64,000 bases of DNA, from the NCBI RefSeq assembly GCF_000238295.3, contig NZ_AHCD03000044.1, positions 1 to 64,000 on the forward strand, given 5' to 3'. This document shows positions 54,273 to 63,225 of the stretch, in pieces. This DNA is from Pseudoalteromonas rubra (GTDB lineage: Bacteria; Pseudomonadota; Gammaproteobacteria; Enterobacterales; Alteromonadaceae). The translations under genes and the position numbers were made by a program. Below the pieces are notes generated by a model. The model had not been told where the DNA came from. It did not search any database and worked only from the letters and a program-made list of their open reading frames with translations. Position 1 is the first letter of the stretch. Every line of letters starts with the position of its first letter.

Positions 54273-55184
54273 CTATACAAAGCGTTGAATTGCCTGGTAG
54301 GCATTGTCCTGATACTGCTGGTTGTTCAGGTCTTCAAATAGCTCTGCCTGATCCCCGATAGGGCCCGTTAACCCTTTCTGACTGGCGTAAAATGTGCCAC
54401 TTTTTAACTCTTCATCAAACAACCCGATCAGATAGCGTTTCGCCCCCTCTTCAACTTTATGGACTTTGCCAAGCCACAGCATAACCTGCATCATGCTCTT
54501 CATTACATATTGTTTTACAAAGGAGAGAGAGTTAAAGCCATCAGTGCCCGTTGTCGCACCTGGGCTCATGGTGATGAATTTCAGCTGTGGATGGCGTCTG
54601 GCCATTGCCGACATCCATAATGCCCCCATATATTTGATTGGCCCGTAAGGTATGGTCGCATCTGTGGTGGAGCCATAGAACGACCCGTCACAAACAGAAG
54701 CAAACTCCTCGACCGATGAGGTGCTTAGCTCCGGACGCTTCATGCCCATTTCCTTCACGCCCCGGGCGGCTTCTGAGCCTGCATAGATGGCAACCTGAGT
54801 AAGTTTCTGCGCCTTAATTAGCTCTTCTGTCAGTACACTGTGCCCCAGCAGATTAACTGCAAATATCTCGGTGACGCCCTGTTCATTCAGTTTGTTAAAC
54901 TGTTTACCGCCCGTGCCTCCGGCATTCATGATCAGTGCATCAATACTTTCTGGTAGCTGTTGTACGGCAGAACGCACCGAACTTAAATCGCTGACATCGA
55001 GCTGGATAATCTCAAAAATACGCTTGCCTGTCTGTTGTTCCAGTGTCATCTTCGCAGCTTCAGCTTTGTCACGGTTGCGACATCCCAGGTAGATCTTTTC
55101 AATGTCCGGATACGCAGCAATTTGCTTTGCAGCCTCTTTACCTAAGCCTGCATTTGCGCCAGTGATTAATACGCGGGTGATCAT
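54273..55184 (-). CDS. Short-chain dehydrogenase/reductase
   Basis: 303-residue NAD(P)-dependent oxidoreductase of the SDR family. The glycine-rich cofactor loop TGANAGLGKEAA is at about 8-19, DVSD at about 63 and NAGG at about 88-91. The usual Tyr-x-x-x-Lys is less plain here; IPYGPIKYMGALW near 200 probably supplies it. The 303-residue length and C-terminal tail fit retinol-dehydrogenase-like members. AAAGAGG precedes ATG 55184. It sits downstream of the AraC-type and SRPBCC genes on the same strand. Substrate unknown. Confidence 0.85.
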   Translation of the reverse strand: MITRVLITGANAGLGKEAAKQIAAYPDIEKIYLGCRNRDKAEAAKMTLEQQTGKRIFEIIQLDVSDLSSVRSAVQQLPESIDALIMNAGGTGGKQFNKLNEQGVTEIFAVNLLGHSVLTEELIKAQKLTQVAIYAGSEAARGVKEMGMKRPELSTSSVEEFASVCDGSFYGSTTDATIPYGPIKYMGALWMSAMARRHPQLKFITMSPGATTGTDGFNSLSFVKQYVMKSMMQVMLWLGKVHKVEEGAKRYLIGLFDEELKSGTFYASQKGLTGPIGDQAELFEDLNNQQYQDNAYQAIQRFV

Positions 55185-55296
55185 AATGTGCCTCTTTCTA
55201 AATTCGGGTGTTGAGTTTATGAGGCCAGAATAGCGAAAAGCGGCTGGCTGCTTTTGATATTTCTTGCGGTATTGAATGTGTATTGTCGGGTTATAA

Positions 55297-55320
55297 AAAA
55301 GCCTGATAGTTCAGGCTTTT
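55297..55320 (-). terminator. Intrinsic terminator overlapping the AraC-type gene end
   Basis: On the minus strand AAAAGCCTGA-ACTA-TCAGGCTTTT is followed by further Ts. The gene's TGA (55311-55313) is part of the stem. Confidence 0.85.
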
Positions 55321-56165
55321 AGTGTTACAGGAATATTCAGGTACACTTTATTGTTTGGGTCCGCGTCATTAAAGCCGCCTGGCAATAACTCGAAATCGGG
55401 CTTGTCAGCGTACTCATAACGGCTTTTTGGCAGCCAGCTGCCCCAAATATACCTTAGGGTTTCTTCCAGGTTTGCGATGGGCCCTGTATGTGTAAACCTG
55501 GCATAAGTTTGTGCAGCCAGTTCTCGTGTGATCAGGCCATCCGGCACGTCATCAAAATTTTCAACCTGGGCTGAGCAAATATAAACAAATCGAGTGGTAT
55601 CTCCGTCTTCCTGATAGTTTTCATAGATACCAAAAAAGTGATCGCCTACCCGATTGGGGATTTTGTCACGATAGGGGCGAAAGCCTGACCAAAGCTTAGG
55701 CAGGCTGAGATCTCCATCTTCGTATACATTGGCAATCCCCACAATTTTCATCGCAGGTTGTTCAATGATCTCGGGTTCCATACTGATGTTGTTTTGCAAA
55801 AATGCCAGATCGTCAGGGCTAAATGGCTTTTTGTACAACAAACGAAATGGTTCGTTTATTTTTCGATATTGTGCGGGTGTCATATCGAATAGTGCCTTAA
55901 ACGCCCGAGTGAATGCTTCTTGAGAATCAAACTGACAGTCCATGGCCAGGGTTAATATGCTCACATCCTCTGTTAACAGTCGCTTTGCAGCTAAGGTTAA
56001 CCTGCGTTTGCGAAGATACTCTTTTGGGGTGTCGCCTACCAATGCTTTGAAAATCCTACTGTAGTGATATGTTGAATAGTGGGATGCCGCAGCGATTTCA
56101 TGCACGCTGATTTTTTCATGCAAATGCGCTTCAATGTAGTCAATACTTTTAAAAAAACGATCCAT
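55311..56165 (-). CDS. AraC-family regulator with GyrI-like C-terminal domain
   Basis: 284-residue transcription factor. Two helix-turn-helix motifs fill the first 105 residues (ISVHEIAAASHYSTYHYSRIF and the AraC signature ending FDMTPAQYRK). The C-terminal GyrI-like/effector-binding domain (about 130-284) contains MKIVGIANVYED, as in Rob/SoxS-type proteins that sense small lipophilic compounds. ATG 56165 is chosen because AGAGGA is 7 nt upstream; ATG 56183 is an alternative. It is flanked by an SRPBCC gene upstream and an SDR gene downstream on the same strand and probably controls them. Confidence 0.87.
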   Translation of the reverse strand: MDRFFKSIDYIEAHLHEKISVHEIAAASHYSTYHYSRIFKALVGDTPKEYLRKRRLTLAAKRLLTEDVSILTLAMDCQFDSQEAFTRAFKALFDMTPAQYRKINEPFRLLYKKPFSPDDLAFLQNNISMEPEIIEQPAMKIVGIANVYEDGDLSLPKLWSGFRPYRDKIPNRVGDHFFGIYENYQEDGDTTRFVYICSAQVENFDDVPDGLITRELAAQTYARFTHTGPIANLEETLRYIWGSWLPKSRYEYADKPDFELLPGGFNDADPNNKVYLNIPVTLKA

Positions 56166-56197
56166 CCCATAGTCCTCTTTCATCTTAATGGGTATAG

Positions 56198-56695
56198 TCA
56201 CACGCTGATCGGTGCTGATTGAACAAGGTTAGCTTCCGCGTACCGTTTTAACCCTGCTAATAGTTTGCCAAAGGCGACGGGAAACACCAGTCGAAGCAGT
56301 GGATAAAACAGATAGGCAAACCATTTAAGCTGCGGCGAGGCAGTCCAGATCACCTTGCTTTGGTTTTTACCAACCGGCTGCACTGACATCATAACGTGGT
56401 TCTGCCGGATAGGCACAATGGCCGGGTTGTTAACGGGCAGCACATTAAAAGCGATGGTCTTGTCCGTTTCACTGAATTCGGTAATGACCTCTTTGACTTT
56501 CGCACCATCTGGATTGTCACTTAAATTACAAACGCGCCCTTCCATTGGTGCGCCTAAGCGGCTGCTACCTTTACCGAGTGCTTCAGAGTGGGGTATAGGT
56601 CCCATCCATAGATGTGCTTTATCAAATTGATGGGCGACTAAATCCCAAACTTGCTCAGCCGATTTATTAATGATGATTGATTTGGTGATCTTCAT
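56198..56695 (-). CDS. SRPBCC-family protein
   Basis: 165-residue START-like (SRPBCC) protein. The fold is indicated by the opening ITKSIIINKSAEQVWDLVAHQFDKAHLWMG, and the C-terminal long helix carries PQLKWFAYLFYPLLRLVF, which is unusually hydrophobic. Such proteins bind lipids or polyketide-like ligands. GGAG precedes ATG 56695. It ends 32 bp before the AraC-type start and is likely in one operon with it. Confidence 0.8.
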   Translation of the reverse strand: MKITKSIIINKSAEQVWDLVAHQFDKAHLWMGPIPHSEALGKGSSRLGAPMEGRVCNLSDNPDGAKVKEVITEFSETDKTIAFNVLPVNNPAIVPIRQNHVMMSVQPVGKNQSKVIWTASPQLKWFAYLFYPLLRLVFPVAFGKLLAGLKRYAEANLVQSAPISV

Positions 56696-56884
56696 GATTA
56701 GCTCCAGGAATTGATATTGAAGCCAGTGTAAAAGGTTGCATGTGTGAGTTTTTGATATTTCTTGCTACGTTTGATGAAAGCAGAGCGATCGTTATCTTTT
56801 ATTTAGTTGCTTTGTAGCCATACGTCTTATTACGCACGGTGAAATGAGTTGCTTTAGTTACTCTCTAAAGTTGAAAAATAGCCC

Positions 56885-56911
56885 GGGAAGCCACTTTTCA
56901 AATTGCTTCCC
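56885..56911 (-). terminator. Intrinsic terminator of the astacin gene
   Basis: GGGAAGC / GCTTCCC stem with a 13-nt loop. On the minus strand the stem is followed by TATTTTTC. It lies about 80 bp beyond the protease stop codon. Confidence 0.65.
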
Positions 56912-56992
56912 AGACTATTCACCACTGAATGTACGCGGCACTAAGTACCATTGTGATTAAATTTGGATCTCATTATCACGTTACTTCAAAAG

Positions 56993-58732
56993 TTAAAAGT
57001 CATGCCAGACTTCAACCCTTCTTGTCGACGTAGGGCCGCATCCATTGACATTGCATGCGGTAATGGATACCTGATACATTCCTTCAGGTGCCTTTTTGCC
57101 TGGAAGGCCCTGATAGCCGCCGTCTGTGTCTTGATAAGGAGTTTCGATACTCCCTGTGTGTACTAAACCTTGCCCTGATATACGAAAGTGATACTGAGTT
57201 GCGCGAGCAACCTTGTAAAACCCAAACTCAGCAATATGGTCCCAATTAGAATCAATGAGGTCATCAATACGTGGGGATGAAGTTGGCACGCCTTCGATCG
57301 TAACTGTATGCTTATGTGTTAGCGTTGCTTTGTCACTGCACCCTCGAGCATTACATGCTTGTATTTCATACTTGTAGGTACCGGAAGGCAGAGATTGTTT
57401 GAGTGAATTGCTTGTGACCTGCCCCAGGTATGAACCATTGCGGTAGGCTTTGAAGTATTGTACTTGTGGCTGGCTGTTCCAGCGCACATAGAACTCTTTG
57501 TCGGTCGATGTATTATCCTCAATGTAAGGTTCTGGTTCACGAGCATGTTGCAGTACGGAGATTGTTTGAGCTGCAGATTCGCTTGAGCATGTGCCGCCAT
57601 CCCAGCATGCCTCCACCGTGAAACGGTAGCGGTATCCATTTTTTTTCTCGGGAAGAGAGTCTCCAAAGTAAATTTCAAACGCATCTTTCCAATAGTCCGA
57701 AGCGCTGATACGGTACGTCATAGGCGTACCCACATCCAATCTACCGTTTCGGTTGATATCAATGAACTCTTCAGATGTTTCATTTACTCTGAAGTAGTCA
57801 GGGTAATCGTGGACCTGATACCAGACCACTGAAATACGTAAGCTTGTTTTCTCTTTGTGGCTAGACCCCAGAAATACAGGCGTTTGCGACCTGTCACGAC
57901 CATACCCATCGCGTAAAGACTGTAGATCGCCATTTGACATGCGAAAATTTCCCAGGGTGTTTATTGCTGCCCCACTATCGAGGTTTTGATAGCTGAAGGC
58001 CTTTCCTGTGTCGCCTGAGGTGCACCCTGTTCTGTCGCTATTACTGTAATGCATGATGGATTCAAAATCATATGGCCGCGAGCGTGATACCAGGGATGAT
58101 GTTCTGAATGCACTTTGCAAAGTACAAGGTACGTAGCGGTCATTTACTGTAAGGGAGTAGCGCTGACCATCTCGTGTGTGATAATCGCGGTCGGTCCGCT
58201 GGTGCTCATGGCGATAACCGAGGATATGCAATAACTCGTGAATGGCAGTGCCTACGCTACAGTAGCTGGGGATCCACGCCTGACGGCGACCGCCATTTGC
58301 ATAACCGATATTCGCAGAGCAGATTTTGTTTTTTTCCCTCTCATCATCAAGCGCATGGCCATAAATCGTAAGATAGTTAGAATGACTTGACGTTTTATGG
58401 ACAAAATTCACCCGAGAAGCCCGTTCTATCTCCTCCATTGCCTCAAGAATGTTTTTTTCATTCTGACTGCCGCTGGCGATACCCACTAGCTGGAATGGGA
58501 CGACGCCGTTTGGCCAGCCCACAGCGCTGTCTAAACCGGACGTATTAGCCGCGCGATTGGCAGAAAAGGTGTGAAATTCACTTGCACTGTCCAATACTAT
58601 ATCGCCATCTATCAGGTATTCTGGTGTCCCGATATGCTCAGGCTGAAATTTGTTGAGAGGGGCTGTGGAGGCCACCGAGAGTGTCGGTATGAATATGGCA
58701 CCGAGTAAAAAAAGTTTTGTATTTTTAATCAT
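56993..58732 (-). CDS. Secreted astacin-family zinc metalloprotease
   Basis: 579-residue exported protease. It has a signal peptide (about 1-22) and a short propeptide-like region, then a catalytic domain with the extended zinc motif HELLHILGYRHEHQRTDRD. H165, H169 and H175 bind zinc and E166 is the general base. The Met-turn IMHYS follows. C-terminal to about residue 300 come three fibronectin-like or Ig-like domains (e.g. YFKAYRNGSYLGQV...YKYEIQACNARGC). It should degrade extracellular protein such as collagen or egg coats. The RBS before ATG 58732 is weak. Monocistronic. Confidence 0.9.
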   Translation of the reverse strand: MIKNTKLFLLGAIFIPTLSVASTAPLNKFQPEHIGTPEYLIDGDIVLDSASEFHTFSANRAANTSGLDSAVGWPNGVVPFQLVGIASGSQNEKNILEAMEEIERASRVNFVHKTSSHSNYLTIYGHALDDEREKNKICSANIGYANGGRRQAWIPSYCSVGTAIHELLHILGYRHEHQRTDRDYHTRDGQRYSLTVNDRYVPCTLQSAFRTSSLVSRSRPYDFESIMHYSNSDRTGCTSGDTGKAFSYQNLDSGAAINTLGNFRMSNGDLQSLRDGYGRDRSQTPVFLGSSHKEKTSLRISVVWYQVHDYPDYFRVNETSEEFIDINRNGRLDVGTPMTYRISASDYWKDAFEIYFGDSLPEKKNGYRYRFTVEACWDGGTCSSESAAQTISVLQHAREPEPYIEDNTSTDKEFYVRWNSQPQVQYFKAYRNGSYLGQVTSNSLKQSLPSGTYKYEIQACNARGCSDKATLTHKHTVTIEGVPTSSPRIDDLIDSNWDHIAEFGFYKVARATQYHFRISGQGLVHTGSIETPYQDTDGGYQGLPGKKAPEGMYQVSITACNVNGCGPTSTRRVEVWHDF

Positions 58733-59196
58733 TTTTGTAGTGAACCTTGTTTGTTAATGAAAGCTAAGTGTTTGGTCGGGAACAGGACAGGTTAACGCCA
58801 CTTTATAGGTCGAGTCAGTGGCTGCATTTCAAGTCAATTTCCCTTTTTTATTCATTTTTAATGTCTGTTTTAATCCTTTATTTTTCTTGCTTCTATAAAT
58901 AATTAAGTAATTATCACCGAGCAGGTTTTGTTTGGTTTTTTATTGTTTTGACTCTTTTTTATACTGGGTTGGAGCGCCAATACCTTACTTGGTTAATATG
59001 AAATATTGACTACGGGATAGGGTTTTTCTTGATAGTCGGCGCCTGCAGGAATTGTTTAGCATTGTGCGCTCAAGTATTTGTCGTCAAAGACATAGCTCAG
59101 CTGCTATGGTGGGGGTAGTCTTTTTCCCGTTGAGCCAGGTTTAAAGGAAACAATGGACTCATTTAACTACTTTCATCACAGAAAAATATAATAAAA
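58733..59196. other. Gene-free divergent region
   Basis: 464 bp between the astacin gene and the NTF2-like gene. AT-rich with T runs; no ORF, repeat or RNA recognised. Presumably holds both promoters. Confidence 0.4.
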
Positions 59197-59643
59197 GTGT
59201 TGATGTGGGGAGGTTTATTCTCATTGTCATCATCAGTATTCGCAGAAGCCAAATGTAACTCACACTGTCAGCTGAGCAAAGTAAACCAGTACTTTGATGC
59301 GCTGGATACTGTTTCTTATAAAGGTTCTACGGTTGCGGATATTGATGCCCTGATTGGCCTGATGCACGACGAGGTTAAATACGAGCATGTGGAATATCTG
59401 GCTAATTTTGATAAATCCGCCTGGCGGCGCGCATTCTTACGCAACCATGAAAGTGGCCGGTACGATAGTGCAACCAATCGCGAGATCCGGGTGCTACGAA
59501 CTATCCCGGGTAAAAACCACATTGCTGTAGAGTATGCTTATGGTTTTAACCAGGCTGATGGCAGCTGGCAACAGCAAGAGCCAAGGCTGGCCGTATTTGG
59601 TTTTAAAGAAGGTAAAATCAGCCTGATCAGGGAGCTGTGGTAG
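59197..59643 (+). CDS. Small secreted NTF2-like (SnoaL-type) protein
   Basis: 148 residues. The short signal peptide (MLMWGGLFSLSSSVFA) leads to a mature part shaped like the NTF2/SnoaL fold: VNQYFDALDTVSYKG...DIDALIGLMHDEVKYEHVEYL and a beta sheet ending in GKISLIRELW. The start is unclear: GTG 59197 and ATG 59203 are possible, but neither has a good RBS, and the signal peptide lacks a basic n-region. The gene is convergent with 59657-60091, 13 bp apart. Confidence 0.65.
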   Translation: MLMWGGLFSLSSSVFAEAKCNSHCQLSKVNQYFDALDTVSYKGSTVADIDALIGLMHDEVKYEHVEYLANFDKSAWRRAFLRNHESGRYDSATNREIRVLRTIPGKNHIAVEYAYGFNQADGSWQQQEPRLAVFGFKEGKISLIRELW

Positions 59644-59656
59644 CAAGGCTCCGGAC

Positions 59657-60091
59657 TTACTGGATTGCCGGGCAATTATTGACGATGAGCACTTGATTAA
59701 AATACCGGATGAGTTTGTCATACCCGGCTGGTGCAAGGTCACTATGGCCCGCATTTTTTTTAGTGATGTTGGCGATCTGAATATCAAGGGTGAAGGTATT
59801 GCCATCCTTGAGTCCCTCGTTAAAGTAACGGGGCTGCCAGCTCTGAATATCCGGGGTTTTGAAAAAGGCCAATGTGTGGCTGAGTGTTTCCGCGGAAATG
59901 CGTTGTTCACACACAGAGATGGTTTTGCCTGAGTCGACTTTACTCAGGCTCAACGTTTGGTGATCGTAATACAGTACAGATTTGTTTCTGTATGAACCTG
60001 TCTCAAACTGAACGTGCTCTGCCGCGAGCGGCCCTGATGTGAGTAACATCAGGGTGCAGGCGGGGGCCGTGTATCTGAGGCTAGAAATCAT
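59657..60091 (-). CDS. Small exported protein coupled to the TonB receptor
   Basis: 144 residues with a signal peptide (MISSLRYTAPACTLMLLTSGPLAA). The mature part is beta-rich with two Cys and no recognised domain. Its ATG (60091) lies inside the receptor gene, 8 bp before that gene ends, so translation should be coupled. It may assist the receptor in the periplasm, but this is inference from position. Upstream in-frame codons extend into the receptor gene and were not used. Confidence 0.68.
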   Translation of the reverse strand: MISSLRYTAPACTLMLLTSGPLAAEHVQFETGSYRNKSVLYYDHQTLSLSKVDSGKTISVCEQRISAETLSHTLAFFKTPDIQSWQPRYFNEGLKDGNTFTLDIQIANITKKNAGHSDLAPAGYDKLIRYFNQVLIVNNCPAIQ

Positions 60092-62201
60092 AGCTAATCC
60101 CGACATATGCCGTACGTGGCATGCCGGGTTGGATACGGGTTCTGCCAAAGCGCTCCTCGTTTTGCAGCGCATAGGTTTTGTCGGTAAGGTTGGCAATTCG
60201 GGCGTGGAGTTTCACGCGTTTGTTGAGCCGGTAGTTGGCTTTGAGGTTAAACACGGTATAGCCAGAGTAAGTATCGGTGTTTTCTACGCTCAGGTAATAG
60301 TCGCCGATACTCTTGGCTTCAGCGGTGAGCCTGAGTCCTTTGATGGCCTGGCTGGTGTAGTTGAGCCTGAAATTGGCAACATATTCCGGCGCCATGTGCA
60401 GGCTATTGCCCGATAAATCTTGCTCCATCGATTCGCCTGTCTCACGGTGAACTCGTCCCTCATCGCGAATGTAGTGACGGAACTCGTGGTCGGACTGGCT
60501 GTAGGCCAGCGCAGCAGAAAATGCGCGGTTAAACTGGTAGTTCAGCCCAAGCTCAAAGCCCTGATGTCTGACACTGGAAGCGTTGACCCGGTATGAGGCG
60601 CCCAGATCGCTGAATGCCGTGACAATGGCGTCGTCTACATCCATCAGGTAATAAGCCAGTTCAATCGACAGTGCATCCAGATTAGCCTTGTAGCCCAGTT
60701 CATAGGTATCGGACGTTTCTTCTTTCAGACTCCCCAGTTGCGCACTGCTTTGGCGGCTTTTGAGATGATACATTTCAGGTGCGGTAGGTAATCGCATTGC
60801 ATTGGCGAAGCGCGCGTAGACACTGGACTGATCGTTTAGCAAGTAATTCAGGCTCAGCTTAGGGCTGAGGTGGCTAAAGGTATCTTTACGTGAGGCAATG
60901 GAGCGATTGCCAAAGCCGTCGTCTTTGTATTTGGGCAGTGCATTGTCAAACTCATATTCACTGTGGTCAAAACGCGCGCCCAGAGTATAGCTCAGTGCAT
61001 CAGTAATATAGCCCAGGTGCTGGATGTAAGGTGACACGCTTTTGAAGGTGGTGGTGTCATCATAGAATACATGCCCTTGAGGGTAAGTTGCTGCGCCACG
61101 TCCAGTGGTGATCCGAGTGGTAGGCTGGAATGAATAGGTGTCTCCGGAAGTATGCTCCAAATCAACGCCCAGAGTTGTCTGAGCACTGTTTTGGTGAGAC
61201 CAGCTGGCCAGAGCCAGCAGGCCGAATGTAGTGACTTCTGTTTCTTCTACCGGCATATTGGGTTGCCAGGTGGCAAGGTGTTCCAATGTGCGGTGACGCG
61301 CGTAAGGGATAAGGGACACGCTCAGGTTTTTATCCTCATACAGATACTCAGTGCTGAGGCGCATATAATCCGTGGTTCTGCGCGGATCCAGAGCGATCAC
61401 CTCATCAGGCAGACCAGACTGAGATGGATCCTGTTCAAATTGTTCAATGCTCAGTGTGGTCAGGATCTGCTGATCAAGTGATGAGGCAATCAATGAGGTG
61501 GTCAGGCTTTGCTTGTCGTCCAGCTGATATTCGTGGCGCACGTCCAGCTCGGATTTTTCAACAGCGTTATGGTCTCGCCAGCCATCGTTTTCCAGATAGG
61601 CCGCTGATACGCGCAATCCACCCTGGTAGTCGTCCAGCCAGGTGGTGCTGCTGTTAATGCGTGAATAACCATGCTCACCCAGTGTAAGACCGAGAGAATT
61701 TTTGTCGGCTGTTACTGGCTTAGATAAAACGTTGACTGTTGCAGCAACGGCACCTGCGCCATGTAAACTGGTACCTGCACCTCGTAGTACTTCGAGGCGT
61801 GACAGACCAATGTTGCTGGTGGTCCACCAGAGTGCGTTATGGGTATAAAAAGCAGCAGATTGCAGCGGGATATTATCCTGCAAATACAAGGTATAACCGT
61901 CAAAGTTTATCGGCATACGGACGGCTGCGTTGTGCCCCTGTCCGCCAGATAACTGATTGATCAAAACGCCCGGTATGGTTTGCAATGACTCTGAGATATG
62001 TTGTGCATTGTCGTCAGCAATGGTTTGTTCGGATACCTGACCCACACTCAGCGCCAGATCGGTATTTGCTCTGGCTGTACGGGTGGATGTGACCGTGATT
62101 TTTTCAATCTGGTCGGCACCTGCTGTGTCAGCGGCAACCTGTGCTGAATAGGCCTGTAGCAAGGCTAACGTTAATGCAGAAACAGTCAAACCGGGTTTCA
62201 T
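60081..62201 (-). CDS. TonB-dependent outer-membrane receptor
   Basis: 706-residue receptor for energy-driven uptake across the outer membrane. A signal peptide (about 1-25) is followed by a TonB-box-like IEKITVTST, a plug domain (about 45-150: ISESLQTIPGVLINQLSGGQ...VLRGAGTSLHGAGAVAATVNVLSK) and a 22-strand barrel ending in YVGISYDF with terminal Phe. The N-terminal plug lacks an added signalling domain, so it is not a FecA-type regulator. AGAGGTG precedes ATG 62201. Downstream it overlaps the small exported gene; upstream lies a helical-protein gene. The ligand is unknown. Confidence 0.93.
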   Translation of the reverse strand: MKPGLTVSALTLALLQAYSAQVAADTAGADQIEKITVTSTRTARANTDLALSVGQVSEQTIADDNAQHISESLQTIPGVLINQLSGGQGHNAAVRMPINFDGYTLYLQDNIPLQSAAFYTHNALWWTTSNIGLSRLEVLRGAGTSLHGAGAVAATVNVLSKPVTADKNSLGLTLGEHGYSRINSSTTWLDDYQGGLRVSAAYLENDGWRDHNAVEKSELDVRHEYQLDDKQSLTTSLIASSLDQQILTTLSIEQFEQDPSQSGLPDEVIALDPRRTTDYMRLSTEYLYEDKNLSVSLIPYARHRTLEHLATWQPNMPVEETEVTTFGLLALASWSHQNSAQTTLGVDLEHTSGDTYSFQPTTRITTGRGAATYPQGHVFYDDTTTFKSVSPYIQHLGYITDALSYTLGARFDHSEYEFDNALPKYKDDGFGNRSIASRKDTFSHLSPKLSLNYLLNDQSSVYARFANAMRLPTAPEMYHLKSRQSSAQLGSLKEETSDTYELGYKANLDALSIELAYYLMDVDDAIVTAFSDLGASYRVNASSVRHQGFELGLNYQFNRAFSAALAYSQSDHEFRHYIRDEGRVHRETGESMEQDLSGNSLHMAPEYVANFRLNYTSQAIKGLRLTAEAKSIGDYYLSVENTDTYSGYTVFNLKANYRLNKRVKLHARIANLTDKTYALQNEERFGRTRIQPGMPRTAYVGISYDF

Positions 62202-62362
62202 GAACACCTCTTTATTCGTTGAAGGAGCTGGATAATAATCCTGCCATGCAAAAATGTACAAATTATGCGGTCAGTATACGGTGGTGTCTTTATTGTCGAT
62301 CTTTGTCTGACGGAGCAAACCAAGTCCTGCCACATGGTATTCACTTGTATGGCTTAATGATC

Positions 62363-63172
62363 TCATTCGCGATGCTGTAACTCACTGGCCAGTTGTTGTG
62401 CCTGAGTAATTTCATCGAGTGTCATACGCTGTTCCAGATGTCGCCTTGTCCACTCAACGCGACTATATACCTCGCTGTCCTGACGGGTTTGCAAAAAGTA
62501 ATGACTGTATGCCAGCGCCTGAATATAGTTTTGCCCGCCTGTGTCAGGGTCCAGATTTTGATAGCCTCGGATCAACTGTAAGGTGGCCTTCTCCCCGCCT
62601 AGCAAAGCGACTTGCTCAGTCACCTGATATTTTTGCGCGGTGAATGCTTTCATCTGAGCGACTTGTTCATCTCTGGTGAGTGTACTGAAATTCAGTGCCT
62701 GATGTACTTCGGCCGGGGCAAGTAGCCAGAGTGTGTCGGCCGCTTTATCTGAGCCCATTAGGGCTGCGTGCATCAACGTCTCTACATAGTTCTCATCACG
62801 GTTGGTGTTGCTCAGACAGCGCTGATATCTGGCTTTCATGGTTTCGATTATCTCGTGTACTTCGTCGCGAGATAACGCCTGTTCGAGCCATTGGTTGAAC
62901 GCTTCGTCGGTACGCGGTACGTTGCGGCACAGGCGTATTTGCATGGCTTGCTTAAACAGTGCTTCAGCCGACTCGGCCGGCACCTGTTGCTGCTCGGGTT
63001 GGTGGCGTGTTGTGCTGACAATTGTATTCGTCATGTCCGGGTTATGAACCTGTTCGACGACGGGATTCGCAACTTTGATATGCTCGGCTTTATGCTGATC
63101 TTGTGGGTAAAACACCAGCAAACAAATAGAAAGACATAGGCCTGCCAGCAGGCCAATAGATGTACTACGCAT
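62363..63172 (-). CDS. Membrane-anchored helical protein
   Basis: 269 residues with an N-terminal membrane anchor (about 5-25, GLLAGLCLSICLLVFY) and a periplasmic, alpha-helical body with Cys in pairs. The body contains Sel1/TPR-like helices (e.g. ATLQLIRGYQNLDPDTGGQNYIQALAYSHYFLQ, partial). It may be a scaffold. ATG 63172 is chosen with AGGTAAG upstream. It lies between the amidohydrolase and the receptor on the same strand. Confidence 0.65.
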   Translation of the reverse strand: MRSTSIGLLAGLCLSICLLVFYPQDQHKAEHIKVANPVVEQVHNPDMTNTIVSTTRHQPEQQQVPAESAEALFKQAMQIRLCRNVPRTDEAFNQWLEQALSRDEVHEIIETMKARYQRCLSNTNRDENYVETLMHAALMGSDKAADTLWLLAPAEVHQALNFSTLTRDEQVAQMKAFTAQKYQVTEQVALLGGEKATLQLIRGYQNLDPDTGGQNYIQALAYSHYFLQTRQDSEVYSRVEWTRRHLEQRMTLDEITQAQQLASELQHRE

Positions 63173-63195
63173 TAAAAACTTACCTGTTGATGAAA

Positions 63196-63220
63196 GGTGC
63201 CGCGTCATGGAAGCGGCACC
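63196..63220 (-). terminator. Hairpin between amidohydrolase and helical-protein genes
   Basis: GGTGCCGC (63196-63203) / GCGGCACC (63213-63220), 9-nt loop, with only a short T run on the minus strand. It may reduce read-through into the gene at 62363. Confidence 0.5.
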
Positions 63221-63225
63221 CGGGA